Assembly (NCBI RefSeq): GCF_947507565.1
Contig: NC_089186.1
Location: 434,001-498,000, forward strand
Direction of reading: 5' to 3'
Length of the DNA: 64,000 nucleotides
Source of the DNA: Oscarella lobularis
Taxonomy: Eukaryota; Porifera; Homoscleromorpha; Homosclerophorida; Oscarellidae
The position numbers and the translations under genes are program-made. Shown here in pieces: positions 32,785 through 43,613 of this stretch; position 1 is the stretch's first letter, and every line of letters begins with the position of its first letter. The notes below the pieces were generated by a model that did no database searches, was not told the origin of the DNA, and saw only the letters and a program-made list of their open reading frames with translations.

Positions 32785-35700
32785 CTACTGGTATACGGCT
32801 GCTATGTCGATTATATCGGTTTCTGTCTCGGTCGTTTCTATTTCCGTTGTTTCTGTTTCGGTCGTTTCCGTTTCGGTCGTTTCCGTTTCGGTCGTCTCGG
32901 TTTCCGTAGTTTCCGTTTCCGTCGTTTCGGTTTCTGTTGTTTCTGTTTCCGTCGTTTCCGTCGTTTCCGTCGTGGTAGTAGGACCATCCGGAGAGTCTGT
33001 TTCAAGCGACTCGGTTGACGTTTCCTCTTCGACATTCTCTCGCAAGTCGTTCACTTCGTCCTCAGCCTTGTCGCTCTCTTCTTCAGCTTCTTTGGCCTTC
33101 TCTTTGTTTTCTTCCGACGGATTTTTTGCTGCTGTTTTCTTCGCTAAATAAGCTGCCGCTTTCTTCAGAAAGTAGTCCAATGCCTTGTTCACCATTGCGA
33201 AAATAGCAGCATTCACGACGGCGCTAACCACTAACTTGCCCCAATCTACGCTTGACCCTGCCTTTTCGTCAGGAATCTCAACTTTGTCAACCGATCCAAT
33301 CCAATTCGTGACAGTGGTACTAGCCGGAGAGCCGCCTGTCTCAAGATCGCCTGCGAAACCTGGCACGTTGTTCGACTTCGAACGATAAAACCTTATCGCT
33401 CCGCTGTTGGGATTTCCGTCGGACGACTTCCAGGTGAGGACGTTGTTCGCGTAGCTGAATCGTTTCAGTTCTGTCGAAAAGTACTTCACTTGAGCCGATT
33501 GAGGAGAGTCGAGAGAGCTTGTAACAGTGACATTCTCGCCTTCGATGGTGTACTTTCTTTTGTGATCTTTTTCAAGCGTGTAATAGATTCCATTCCACGT
33601 TGACAAGTAGTCAGCGCTGACGAGGCCAATTGCATTCGTTTGAGCCGGTTCGGATTCGGACGCCGCCCAGACTTTTCCCGCCAGACGCGGCGTTCTTTTG
33701 TCTTTGGGAATGTAGAGAAGAAGTGACGCATTAGGCAAGCCATTTGTGTCGGCTGGCCAGGATAAAACTGGATTGTTGAAAGCGGCATTGGGAACTGGAA
33801 CGCCACCATAAGAGACGACGACAGAAGAAGAGTCCGTTCCTGTGTTTTGGATGAACAGAGCCGGAGCCGGAACTGTGAACTGGCCGGAAGAGTCCCGCGT
33901 CTGCACCGTGTAGAAACCGGCAAAAGGAGCGATAAAAGCTTTATCAGCTGTGCCGATGAACTTCTTCTGAGTGTGACCTGTCGTTATTGTGCCGACGAAA
34001 CTGGGATGAAGGTTCAGCGACACTGTCCCGCTCGAAGGATTGCCGTCTTTCTCTGCCCAAGACAGAACGGGGTTATTGAACGACACGTTCTTCAGCGGCG
34101 GCTTTCCATAGCCCAAGGTAACCTCGATCTTGCCATGGCTTAGGGAAATGGTCATTTCTGGTCCAGGCTGCGCTTTGGCATTCGGTTCGTCGCTCGTCGT
34201 AAACGTCTTGTATTTTCCCAGAAAGGGCCTCACGTACTCTGGGTCCATTTTACCGGACAGATTCTCTTTAGTGGGTTTCGCCTTGCTCTTTGGCCAGTAG
34301 TAGGCGGAGAATGAAGACACTGTGACGTCGGATTCCGCTTTGCTCGTCGGTTCAGATTTGAAAAAGCGCATATTTCCGTTAGACAAATTCTTTCTGTCTG
34401 TCCAGCTGATTTTCCCGTCCTCGTAAACGTAGTCGACAATACGCTTGCCAGCGACACTTAGAACCAGGTCGTTCTCGCCGGAGGACTGGTCGGAGTGCGT
34501 ACTCTCCTTCAGTTCGAGAAGAACTTCCGGACCATTTCCGTTTTGAGGAGCAAGGTACGTGGTTTGATATCTTCCTTCCCAAATCGAAAGCGGCGACTCG
34601 GACGCAACCGTTGTCCCGGTGAGAGATATCTTCTTTCCTTTGTACGTCGCCGTGCCTTTGAAGGAGCTCGAAAGCGTTTTTTCGTTTCGAGAGAGTTGCA
34701 GCGACGCTTCGGTCAGATCCCCGGGAGCCGAAGTCCACGAAAGTCTGCCGTCCTTGAAAGTGAATCGAGTCACAATGAAAACGATAGAGTCACTGCTATA
34801 GACGATTTGACCCTTGGACGGAGGAGGAGCGCCCTTTATGACTATGCTCAGGTGTTTCTGGGACGCATTGTAGTGGCCTGTCCAGGCCACTAGGGAATCG
34901 CTTTCGAGTCTTTTCACAGCTGCCTCAATCGATTTCGGTGAAGTCGCATATCCTTTCGAAGCCCACCACCGAGAAAGCTTCTCATCGAAACCGCCGCTAT
35001 CAACTTGAGCCTTCTTGATTTCGTCAATAAATTCACCGGAAAGCGTTGGATCGACGAGAAGCTTTAATGCAGCCTGCGTTGCAATGGATTCATCGGAGGG
35101 TTTCAACGCAAGGCGTATTGCGCCTGGATGGCGAGAGCGGAAAGCGCGAGCCTGGTAACCAGGCAAATTCAATTTTTCGAGAAACTCGTCGGGGTTCTTT
35201 TCGTAATCGCGAAGCAGTTGAACGTTCTGGCTCATTTTGACGAGCGCATCGGCTCCCGGCGTATCTGGAGTAAACTTGTACTCTTCCGGAAGTTTCCAGG
35301 ATCCGAGTTCTTTGAGCGCGGTTTTTTCTCTCGGTCCGTATCTGTCAATGACACGTTTGCCTGTCGTCAGCTTTTCCGCCTCTTTCTCGTTTGCAACGAG
35401 ACCGAACTTGACAGCGAGTGCCGGATCGACGGGACGAGCGAACGCCGGCGGAATGTAGAACGTCGAAACGCCCGTGACTTCTTTGGCGATTTCCGGCTTG
35501 TGAAAATCGCTCAAAGGTATGCGATCGACGCGCGATCGACAGATGGGAAACTGATTGCAGATGTAATGAACGATGACGTAATTTTCGCCGTAGACTTTCT
35601 GCAAGCTGTCGATGAGTAGACTGAAGTTTTCGTTCTTGTACCCTTTGAAATTGAAACCCGTGTCGCCGACGCATCCGACCTGCCAGATGACGACGTGCAG

Positions 35701-36831
35701 ATCAGTCATGAGGGTGCGGCGACGGAGAAGGTAGTCGGTCGCTTCGAGCGTTTGCATGCCGGGAAGAGACGGATCGATGTTGAGATCGGCGACGAGGCAA
35801 TCCTCGGCTGAAATGCCTGGAAGGATGCGCGCAGGTATACCTAAGAAAATCAAACGATGTCGATTGATTTCGAGCAGAGGATCGGGCGAGAGGGAGAAAC
35901 ATGCAATGACATTAAACTCACGCAGAAAGATTGACACAAACTACTGGGTAGGATGCGCGAGCTAGGGTAATATATCTAGTGGCGTATCCAGGGAGCGGGA
36001 AGGAGTACAGCTTGAGAACCCACCCAAGTATCTCAAAAATAGAAATTGTGGCATAAATCTTTACGGCATGCGTCTCATTATCTTTTGATTAAGAGTCTTG
36101 CAACTTTTAATTTAATCGCTAAAAACGCGAAACGATAATTTGAGTAAGCATAACAGCAAAAACATTTTTGACGCGTGCCAGTGATCACTCCCCCTAAATA
36201 CGCCCCTATATATCAATTGACGTTCTGGCATAGAGACCGGGAGCCGGCGAGGGAAGAGGTAGAATAGAAGGAGGTAGAGAAAGAGCAGGCAAAAACTATA
36301 CACTCAGAAACCTCGAACTATAGAAACACAAAGTCTACCAATATACAGACCTTCATTGTTGGCTATTTCGACTGCACGATGAGACGGCAACACGAAGACG
36401 CCGGGATGACCGTAGAAGACACCGACGACGTTCAAGCCTCGACGAGCGTAATGGAGACAGGCTTCGGACATCTGAACATAGGTGGCGTATCTCTTCTTCG
36501 TGTTTCCGTAAAGGACGTAGAGGTCGGACGAATTCGGATTCAGCTTTCGAATGTACGTTTCCGTCGTCGGATCGGAAACGCAGTAGAAGACTTTGTCGGC
36601 TTGTTGGATGCGATCGATTGCTTCGTGAGTGAACTGAGATGCACATCGGATGCCAGATCCGACAAAAACGAGCGATCCGCGATCTAAAAGAAATATTTCT
36701 CCTATAAAAAGTTCAGGTTGAAATAGCCTACTCTTTGATTTCGGTTTTCCGCCGGTCAGTTTTGCCGAAGCATTTGAGACGTCCTTGAACGTAGCAGACC
36801 ATCGCTCAGTTTGTTTCTTAAGACTCGCCAT
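32785..36831 (-). CDS. Borosin-type peptide alpha-N-methyltransferase with long C-terminal extension
   Basis: Exon 1 is 36831-36351 and exon 2 35840-32785 (intron 36350-35841, GT-AG, phase 1): 1178 aa, or 1162 if a 48-nt mini-intron is also removed. Residues 52-290 form a SAM-dependent tetrapyrrole-methylase-fold domain: VGSGI (57-61), DLYVLYGN, GVFYGHPGVF, ILPGISAEDC, GVSTFYIPPAF. Tyr105, Tyr108, Arg114, Tyr118 and Tyr140 match the catalytic Tyr/Arg set of fungal OphMA-type borosin precursors, which methylate backbone amides of their own C-terminus. Residues 300-470 resemble the helical clasp region (YGPREK; HPGAIRLALK). Then come five to six beta repeats (475-1010), an Ala/Val/Ile-rich stretch (1025-1047), a Lys/Glu coiled coil and an ETTET-repeat tail ending DIIDIAAVYQ. 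No signal peptide; probably cytosolic. The substrate is unknown: own C-terminus or another peptide. Confidence 0.85.
32815..32980 (-). repeat. 15-bp minisatellite encoding the ETTET tail
   Basis: On the minus strand, repeats of about 15 bp encode ETTET roughly nine times, in frame, within the methyltransferase C-terminus. On the plus strand the repeat reads as TTTCCGTTTCGGTCG-like units and opens a low-complexity Val/Ser frame that is not a gene. Confidence 0.85.
35841..36350 (-). other. Intron of the methyltransferase gene
   Basis: The donor GTCTGT follows NNEG and the acceptor TTTTCTTAG precedes the codons for IPARILPG. Joined, they restore an unbroken conserved SAM-fold segment in phase. 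At 510 nt it is several times longer than most introns here. The 5' part of the exon-2 frame (from 35937) is read-through of this intron. Confidence 0.85.
36675..36722 (-). other. Possible 48-nt in-frame mini-intron
   Basis: Within exon 1 of the methyltransferase, GTAGGC (minus strand) is followed 48 nt on by ATTTCTTTTAG. Its length is a multiple of three and it contains no stop, so it can be retained or removed. It would encode a hydrophobic 16-residue stretch (RLFQPELFIGEIFLLD) that has no counterpart expected before the SAM fold. Removal seems likely. Confidence 0.55.
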
Positions 36832-36890
36832 CGAAACGGATAATTCTTCAGTAAAGACAAAAAAGTGACCAGCAGCTAACCTCGTGTGCT

Positions 36891-36900
36891 GCTTAAATAG
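36891..36900 (-). promoter_or_regulatory. TATA-like element of the methyltransferase gene
   Basis: CTATTTAAGC on the minus strand lies about 60 bp before the ATG at 36831. It is the best core-promoter candidate in the 588-bp region between this gene and the divergent claudin-like gene (36832-37419), in which I see no other feature. Confidence 0.4.
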
Positions 36901-37419
36901 GAGGTAGCGAACGACTGAACTTTGAACCCTAGCGGAAACGATGTGAAGAGCCCCGAGGGGCTTCTGCTTCGATAGGAGTCATTATCAGCAAAGCCTCCCG
37001 GAAAGACGACGAAAATAAAGACACTGACCTCAATCAATTAGGCTTCCTCCAATGAAGGAGATGTTGCGCGTAATCGCAATATGCGACACTGCGTCACTTC
37101 TAGGAGACAGGAAGGAAGACGGTTGCCTTTCAAGAACCTTTGCCCTACATACGCGGAAGAAGGCCTTGCCATGAGAAATCCCTTCTCAATTCCAAGCCTC
37201 ATCCTGTGCGCCCGGAAAAGAAGTTTCCAGTGGCAGCAGTACTTATCCGCTGTTCGACGACCACTCAATTAAATTGTTACTCAATCTCTCCATCCTCATT
37301 GAGCCATACTCTTTCTGACTCAGAAAGAAAGCAGCTCAGTCATTAACTCTGTAGAGTACTCGGTGCTAGAGTATAGACAAACCGAACCAAGTGCATTTCA
37401 GTCGACAACCTGGGACGCC

Positions 37420-38113
37420 ATGCCTTTCGGTCTATATTGCTGTCGCGAAGACATTGATCTGAACTCCGCCGTTCTCGGCTTCTTAAGTGTCTATTTAATT
37501 GGCGTCGGCCTTAGTGCCGTCAGTCTCATGACGCCGCACTGGTACGACTTTACCGTCGTCGCGGACGGCTCCGACGGCTCCGACGGTCTTTGGACGTGGT
37601 GTTACGACGGCATATGCCACAGCATCAAAAACAGTGACCTTCCCCTTAAAGGTAGGTGCGGAAAAACGTTTACGTTCAATCTCATTTAATTCCTTTCTCT
37701 CGTGAGGTTGCTTTTATGCCACGCGTTTCTTTGCCGTTACATCCGTCGCTCTGTCGCTGATCGTCTTTTTTCTGCTCTCTGTGAAAATGCGAACCCGACG
37801 TGACAATGCTCAAGAAGTGTTAGAATCGTTCGTAGGATCGTTTCGAGCAAGTGGATGAGTCGCGCTAGTTCAAGGTGAGAATTTTGTGTCACAAACACTT
37901 TCGCTCCAACGTGCTGGCACTCGCCTTTATACAGCTATTTTCTACGCAATCGCATTGACTATCTTCGCGGTTGCAAAGGAAAGGCACGACCAAAACGTGA
38001 ACTCGACATACGGCTACTCCTTCTACGTCGGCTGGGCTGCCGTTATTTACTTCGCAATCATGGCTGTTAGCTTTAACGTCACGCACCGCTCAGACTACGA
38101 GAGGCTAGCCTGA
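37420..38113 (+). CDS. Claudin/PMP22-like four-transmembrane protein, about 187 aa
   Basis: Proposed exons: 37420-37651, 37707-37799 and 37875-38113; the second intron is the least certain. The start at ATG 37420 gives MPFGLYCCRED, then TM1 (AVLGFLSVYLIGVGLSAVSL). The first extracellular loop carries the family signature W...GLW..C........C (HWYDF, DGLWTWC, GIC). TM2 (FFAVTSVALSLIVFFLLSV) is followed by a basic loop, TM3 (IFYAIALTIFAVA) and TM4 (AAVIYFAIMAVSF). Length and topology fit claudins and their relatives (EMP/PMP22/CACNG), which shape cell-cell contacts or partner channels. A broken duplicate lies at 50083-50652. Confidence 0.7.
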
Positions 38114-39320
38114 TGAGACGGATAGCTGTTTCTTTGCTTATGCTTATTAAAGTCCACGGTTGACCATACGTGTCTATACTTGTAGACCCCCAATAAACCA
38201 GAGCCGCGAATCATTGCAGAACGATCCCTTCGTAATAGCTCTTCTTAATTAATTGGTCTTTTGTATCCCACCATTCATCTTTCTGTGAAAGGTGAACTTT
38301 CTCAGGCTGCTGAAATCGCGTCCATCCTTTGGATCGAGTACGCACGATAGAGGAGAGCGTTTGCTCGGACGCTCGCACTCCGTTCTCAAACGCCGCCCAA
38401 GTCGAGTATGAAAACGCAGACAACGCCCACGCATTTTTTCGTTTCTTTGGGTTTCGTGTTCTTTTTGTTGCAGAGAAGTCCGCTCGCTCCCAATACGGAG
38501 GGTCTTTCTTTGTGCGAGAACCTAACGAGGTACTAATGCATAACGCTGCTACTTTGCTGTCGTCTTATTCCTTGTCGGTGCGTAGATCTAGTCTATTTGG
38601 GAGAAGAGAACGTTTCACGTCTACTTTATGGCTTTGCTTCCATACTTGCTTCCATACTGAGAGCTTCGGCGCTCGGCAAGGATCGTTCTATCTGGTTCTA
38701 TCGCACATTTTGCTCCTCACTAGTCCGGGAGATTAAGAATGCATCACGTGGAACTGCGATCCCTTCGCCGGTCAAAAGAAGCGCACAAGACGAAGTTGTG
38801 TGCAATATGGCGTGAAATATCGACACGCATGAGTGGAATCATGCGCAGTAAGTCGGCTATGGACGATCGTGACCTCTGATCTGGCCCGGAAGCAATCCCT
38901 CGCCGTACTAGGGCGCTTTAGAGGCCAGTAGCAGTATCTTATCAGGCATTAGCTGTTTAATAGACCAGTAGATTCTCGGTCACATCTCTTTTCTGCTCGA
39001 GGAGACATAGTATTTCTTCAACATCAAAACACACATTGATATTTTGACAGCTACATCAAACGAAACATTAATCCCTGGACTATTGTGACTCGTGCCTTTA
39101 CTGAGGCACAGAGAGCTTCATTTAAACAAGATAGAGATGCGAACCTTTGTACACTGTACTAAACTTATTTGATGTTTGCCAAATACAGCATTAGGTTTTC
39201 CATTTGTCAGCTGCATGCTGTATTCCTTCGACATCAATAGATACTGACCATTTATTACATCAAGAGGCACGAAGTACAACGAGACACTCAACGGGGGGGG
39301 GGATGCTCTAACCAGTCACA
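38114..39320. other. Spacer between claudin-like gene and E-2
   Basis: No gene is supported. It matches 50653-51619 in the second unit. It contains an E-box (CACGTG, about 38747), a CCGGGAGATTA segment also seen at 51220 and 62198, and a run of ten G at 39293-39302. The frames at 38329-38815 are not conserved as protein in the duplicate. Confidence 0.5.
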
Positions 39321-42300
39321 CTAAGGCACAAAGAACTTCATGTAAACGGGATAGTGATCCGACACGCTGTTCCAAACTGCGAACGCTTTCATACGAACCT
39401 TTGTCCTGGCGGCCGGCACAGCACTGTTTTGCTCTTGGGCGTCTTCAAACAGGTACTTTTTCGTCCGAGTTTCTTGTTTAATTGGAATATTTAAAAGTTC
39501 CGGGTTGTAGACCTTACATCCGGTGATGCCCGGCTTCTCTTGTTTTAACGGCCACACGTAGTCCAACATCGTGAAATGGTCCAATTTCGTAAAGTCCCAA
39601 TCATGATATGCAATATGAGTACATCTTAGACAGAGAGTAGCATAAAGAGAAAATCTCTATGTAACTTCGCCATGATCTTACGTTGCTTTGCGTTGTGTGA
39701 ACTGATAGTTGAAATCGCCGAGCATAAAGGCGCTATTCTTCTTGCCATCAGCAACTTTATTCTCGATTTCTGTGCGGTATTTCTCTCCGACTTTGGAAGA
39801 CCGTTTCGCGTCTGTGCCCATGACGTGAACGCTTATGAGAGTCATGAAGTATTGATTCTACGATGACAGTGGAGGGGTTATTTTATAAATTTGCATTAGG
39901 TGTTATCTGGGATAATGGTAATCTCAGCACTTAATCCAAGACATTTGGTTAATAGTAGTAGTTTTGGGCGCTTCAGCCCTATTTATTTTATTAGGTATAG
40001 ACTTTATAGCATTAATAATTTTAATCGTTTATGTGGGAGCAATGGCGATATTATTTTTGTTTGTAATCATGCTGCTAAAATGAAGTATTTCACGCGTTAT
40101 GCTATAGTACGTATAGCGAGAGCCTTACGGTTTTCTTTAAGTAAAAATCGCACATGAAGGCGGAACGAGATGTCGGTCGGAGGCCCTTGACGTGCGCCAC
40201 GCTAATGTCTTTGCAATTGTCCGCGCGAATTTTATCGTTGACGGCGAATCCAAGTTCGGTTGTCTTCGTCGACCAGTACCACCTTTTATTCATTATCACG
40301 TCTTTCGTACACTTGGCATTTGCTCCCGCGTCTTTGGCGTTCTCTTTTATTCTTCTGAACTGCTTCAATTCTTGCACGGCGACGATCTGAAAAACATCGA
40401 GTATTTTCGTGAATTTATCTGCTTTCGTTATCTCTTTTCTGCTCGAGAAATCTTTCGCATCTTTGTCGTTCTTTGGATTGATTGTCGGGTCGAATGACGC
40501 CATATTCCACGTGGCAACTTGGTACTCAGTTGCATCTTTCGTGTATGTAAACGTCACCGGTAGGTGGTCGCTTAGGTCTCGACTTCGATCTAAATTGGGC
40601 TTGTACAATCGGCGCTCGCTCGGATGGCAAGCAACCATTTCGCTATAGAGATACTTCAAGCGATCATATTGATTATTAATTGGATAATTGTGTAACACCG
40701 GAGGACACGATCCCTTCTCATTTGAAATTCTTGAAGATTGCAATGGGATATTTATACCACCAGGCGGATTCTCGTCACCGATATCTCCGTTTAGAATTGT
40801 GCCGATTTTTGTGGCGGCGTTGGCCGTGCGCTCCGGATAATAGGTGAACATTAGGCGAATGTTTTTGCTGATTGCAAATCGATCGAAGTGCGATTCTTTC
40901 AGACTCGACGGCTCAGCGTCTTCAACGTAGACCGTTTCGCGATACGTCGTCGGTCCCGAATCAGGAAAGTGCATGTCCTTCCTATAGTTAGTAGTAATAT
41001 ACAGTATTAGTAACTCGATCGGTCTATATACATGCGTAGTATGAGTCTACGAAATGCGTTACTTACAGGATTTCCATTGTTTTTTCCGTATCTTCAAACA
41101 CATCTTTTAATGGTTTTAACGAACCAGCTCCTGTGTTAAAGTCTCCAGCAATTATGACGCTTCTATGGCCTACATCTTTTTTCGTCATTTTGGCGATTTT
41201 GTCCTGAATTTCTTGCAGCTCTCCGTGTCTTTCAGAAGCGTCTGAGTTGGTGAGATGAACGGTAAAAATGGTGAACGTCTTTTTTTCGCTCTGCACGAAA
41301 AAAACATGTTTAGGTTATTTCTAACAAAAAAAGTCAAGTCTCTTCCTTACTCGAAAGACACATTTTGCACTTCTTTTTGTACGAATAGTCTCGCACAATC
41401 TAGGGTCGAGCGAAAATTTCTTCGTATTGTACACAAAAGCGAAAAAATCGATCGACACGACTTGCCGATCGCTCAGGGGTTTAAGAACGTATTTTTTAAA
41501 GTAAGCATTGTCGCCGAGGTTCTCTTCGGTTTCTTGCAAAGCTAATATGTCCGCCCTCTCGATAATGTTTCGAAGCGTTTCCGCTTGTTCACCGCCATAC
41601 GCGCGCTCTAACTTCACCACTCCCTTCATATTAAACGATCCAACTGTCAAAAGAGATTATTACATCAATAAGAAAAAATATATAAGAACCTACTTATCGT
41701 TCCGCTCGGCATGTAGTCGTCGTGAAATTTGATGGTCGTTTCCTTCTCTGTGCCTAGTTCTCGGGCTTTCGCTAGAATAATTTTGACGCTTTCTTCAGTA
41801 AATCGGTTGCCGCAGACGTAGGCGTCACTGCAGTCGGGCTCGTTTGGTGTGGCATAAGTCGACGGCGTGTTACTCGGCTTGTTCATTTTTTTGCAGAACG
41901 TGCCCGAGCTCCTAAGCGACACGAGTCCCGTGACGCTGACGATTCGCATCGTCGCCGTTTGCGTGTACGTGAAAAAGGCCGAACCCGGTAGCACCGTCTC
42001 GCCTCCGCAGACGCTCAACTGTTTGCACTCCAGAGCGATAAGCTTGTCTTTTAGAACAAAGGAGCAGCCTGCAAGGGCAGATTTAATGTCATTCGTTTTG
42101 TAACCGCTCGATTTGTGAGCGAGCTGCGACGATAGATAGACGTTTCGACCGGTAACGAACTCCTCTCTTATTCCGTATCGATGATCTGTCGAGCCGGTTC
42201 CCGTAAACCAGGACACGAAGGGATAAGTGTGCGGTGGCTTAGCGGGTGCCTTTGGAAGTTGTATGAGATCATAATCCCCCGCCTTTTTGAAGTTTTGGGC

Positions 42301-42645
42301 GGTAAAGTAAATTATGTCACCCACAAACTTGAAATACATGATCATTCGGTCGTCTTTAGGTCGACAGTCACTTGCCGTCAGTACGACGCGCGATGAGAGG
42401 AGAACACCCTCGCATACGCGCTGAGGCTCTATCGTAGTCGAGCCCTTCGGCGACTTCGTTTCCACCTGGTGAACGATGATCCCAAACGCCTGATAGGCAA
42501 CGTCTTTGGTCGCATCAAAGAACATTGTCGTCACTTCAGCGGGAATTGGAGCGCCGAACGATCGACGACTGATGCCGTGGCTATCGACCGGCGGCGAGAC
42601 GGCGAGAAAAATGAGCAGCAGGACGGCGGCGGCGGCGAGAAGCAT
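39321..42645 (-). CDS. Secreted trypsin-like (inactive) plus double EEP-domain protein E-2, about 933 aa
   Basis: Exons (minus): 42645-41694, 41643-41351, 41290-41067, 40981-40129, 39857-39682 and 39624-39321, each in the same phase as in E-1 and E-3. A signal peptide (MLLAAAAVLLLIFLAVSPPV) precedes the trypsin-like domain, where CEGVLLSSRVVLTASDC lacks the catalytic His while the Asp-like YDLIQL is kept. The first EEP domain has GSFNMKG, LALQE, VHLTN, AGDFNTG and SDHLPV; the second ATWNM, VAVQELK, SVHV, LGDFNY and SDHYPV, so both sites look complete. Intron 4 (40128-39858) is enlarged to 271 nt by a mitochondrial nad6 fragment absent from the paralogues. The gene is head-to-head with L-C. 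Confidence 0.87.
39867..40080 (+). other. Nuclear mitochondrial insertion (NUMT): nad6 fragment
   Basis: In shifting frames the plus strand reads FYKFALGV, then LSGIMVISALNP, then GASALFILLGIDFIAL and IVYVGAMAILFLFVIMLLK, the hallmark of NADH dehydrogenase subunit 6 (nad6). At least two frame changes show it is dead. It sits inside intron 4 of E-2. The paralogue E-3 reads straight through the site (CTACGATGAAGTATTTC at 52140), with TGA microhomology at both ends, so it inserted after the duplication. Confidence 0.85.
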
Positions 42646-43613
42646 CTTCAGCGCGCGATCGAAGCTCGCAAAGCCGACTGGCGATAGAACGCCGATACTC
42701 TCAGCTTTTACGTGTACGCCCTTTTTTCTTTGAAGAGCAAACAGACGTTTAGATTATTAGCACAAAGTGGAAAACGATTAGAGTTTAAGAGGCGGCGAGG
42801 GGAGGGATTTCCCGCCTGTTCTCGTGAAGTTCATAACGCACGGCGAGATTTAGAACCACAGTACATTCGTCCGTCTGATACTTCACAAACCTATGGATTG
42901 GAGAAAGTTATCAGGTGCCTACAGGGCCCATGCAGCTTCTGTACTCAAAGATGACCTTGACAAAGCTAATGAGCTACATGTTTTGGTGCCCAAGGCTTAC
43001 CCACTAAAGCAACAGAAGCTTTCTTACACGAAGCGCAGGAGGAGTAAGTCATTTCGCCTTATAGTGCACGGCATGTAGGCTAGTACATGCTTTCACCGTC
43101 AACACTCTTACTACAGAAGGTAGAACACGATGTCCACGTGTACTACAGCAGTAGGACTTCGCTTTTAGCTCACCACAACAAAACTGTTAGTTGGGAAGTA
43201 CGCAAAACGGCCAACTATTTAACTGTTTACCAGCTGTCTAGACGTTTGACGTGCGATTCCCATCGCTATGCAACGACACCCGCTGTGATTTCCAATATGT
43301 CTTCTTCTAATTTGCTAGTTCGAACCGGTCTAAAAACGGTCGCCCACAAGGCAAATTGACACCGCCGTTAAAATCGTTTCCAAAAACGGCTTCTATAAAC
43401 ATTTTTTGGTGCGCGAGGAGGTCTCAAAATTGGAACCAGGTGGCTCTTTCCAAAGCATTCCGCGGCAATTCAAAGTCAATTTGAAAATTACCGTGTGGTT
43501 AAAAATCAGATCCACCCCTCCCTAAACCACATCGACACAAGCAACGCACTTTGTCCTATTATAAGACGCAGCTGATGCGCCACATCTTTTCAGAGCGCGC
43601 CCGCGACGTAAAC
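42646..43613. promoter_or_regulatory. Shared divergent promoter region of E-2 and L-C
   Basis: 968 bp lie between the two ATGs. CCTATTATAAGACGCAGC at 43555-43572, about 45-60 bp before the L-C start, is shared exactly with L-D (55721) and in part with L-B. The region holds a single copy of the segment that is tandemly duplicated in the E-3/L-D promoter. Confidence 0.6.

Noticed and set aside
32804-33151. Plus-strand frame rich in Val and Ser (SVSVVSVSVV)
   Set aside because: It is the antisense of the ETTET minisatellite in the methyltransferase and has no other coding support.
35841-35937. N-terminal extension of the exon-2 frame of the methyltransferase (MSIFLREFN...)
   Set aside because: It is intron read-through; the acceptor at 35841-35842 joins exon 1 to restore the conserved fold.
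38329-38815. Frames in the claudin-E spacer
   Set aside because: The duplicate at 50839-51381 has indels that change the frame, so it is not conserved as protein.
39900-40157. Small plus-strand frame starting at 39900
   Set aside because: Part of it is the nad6 insertion in a broken frame; it is not a gene.
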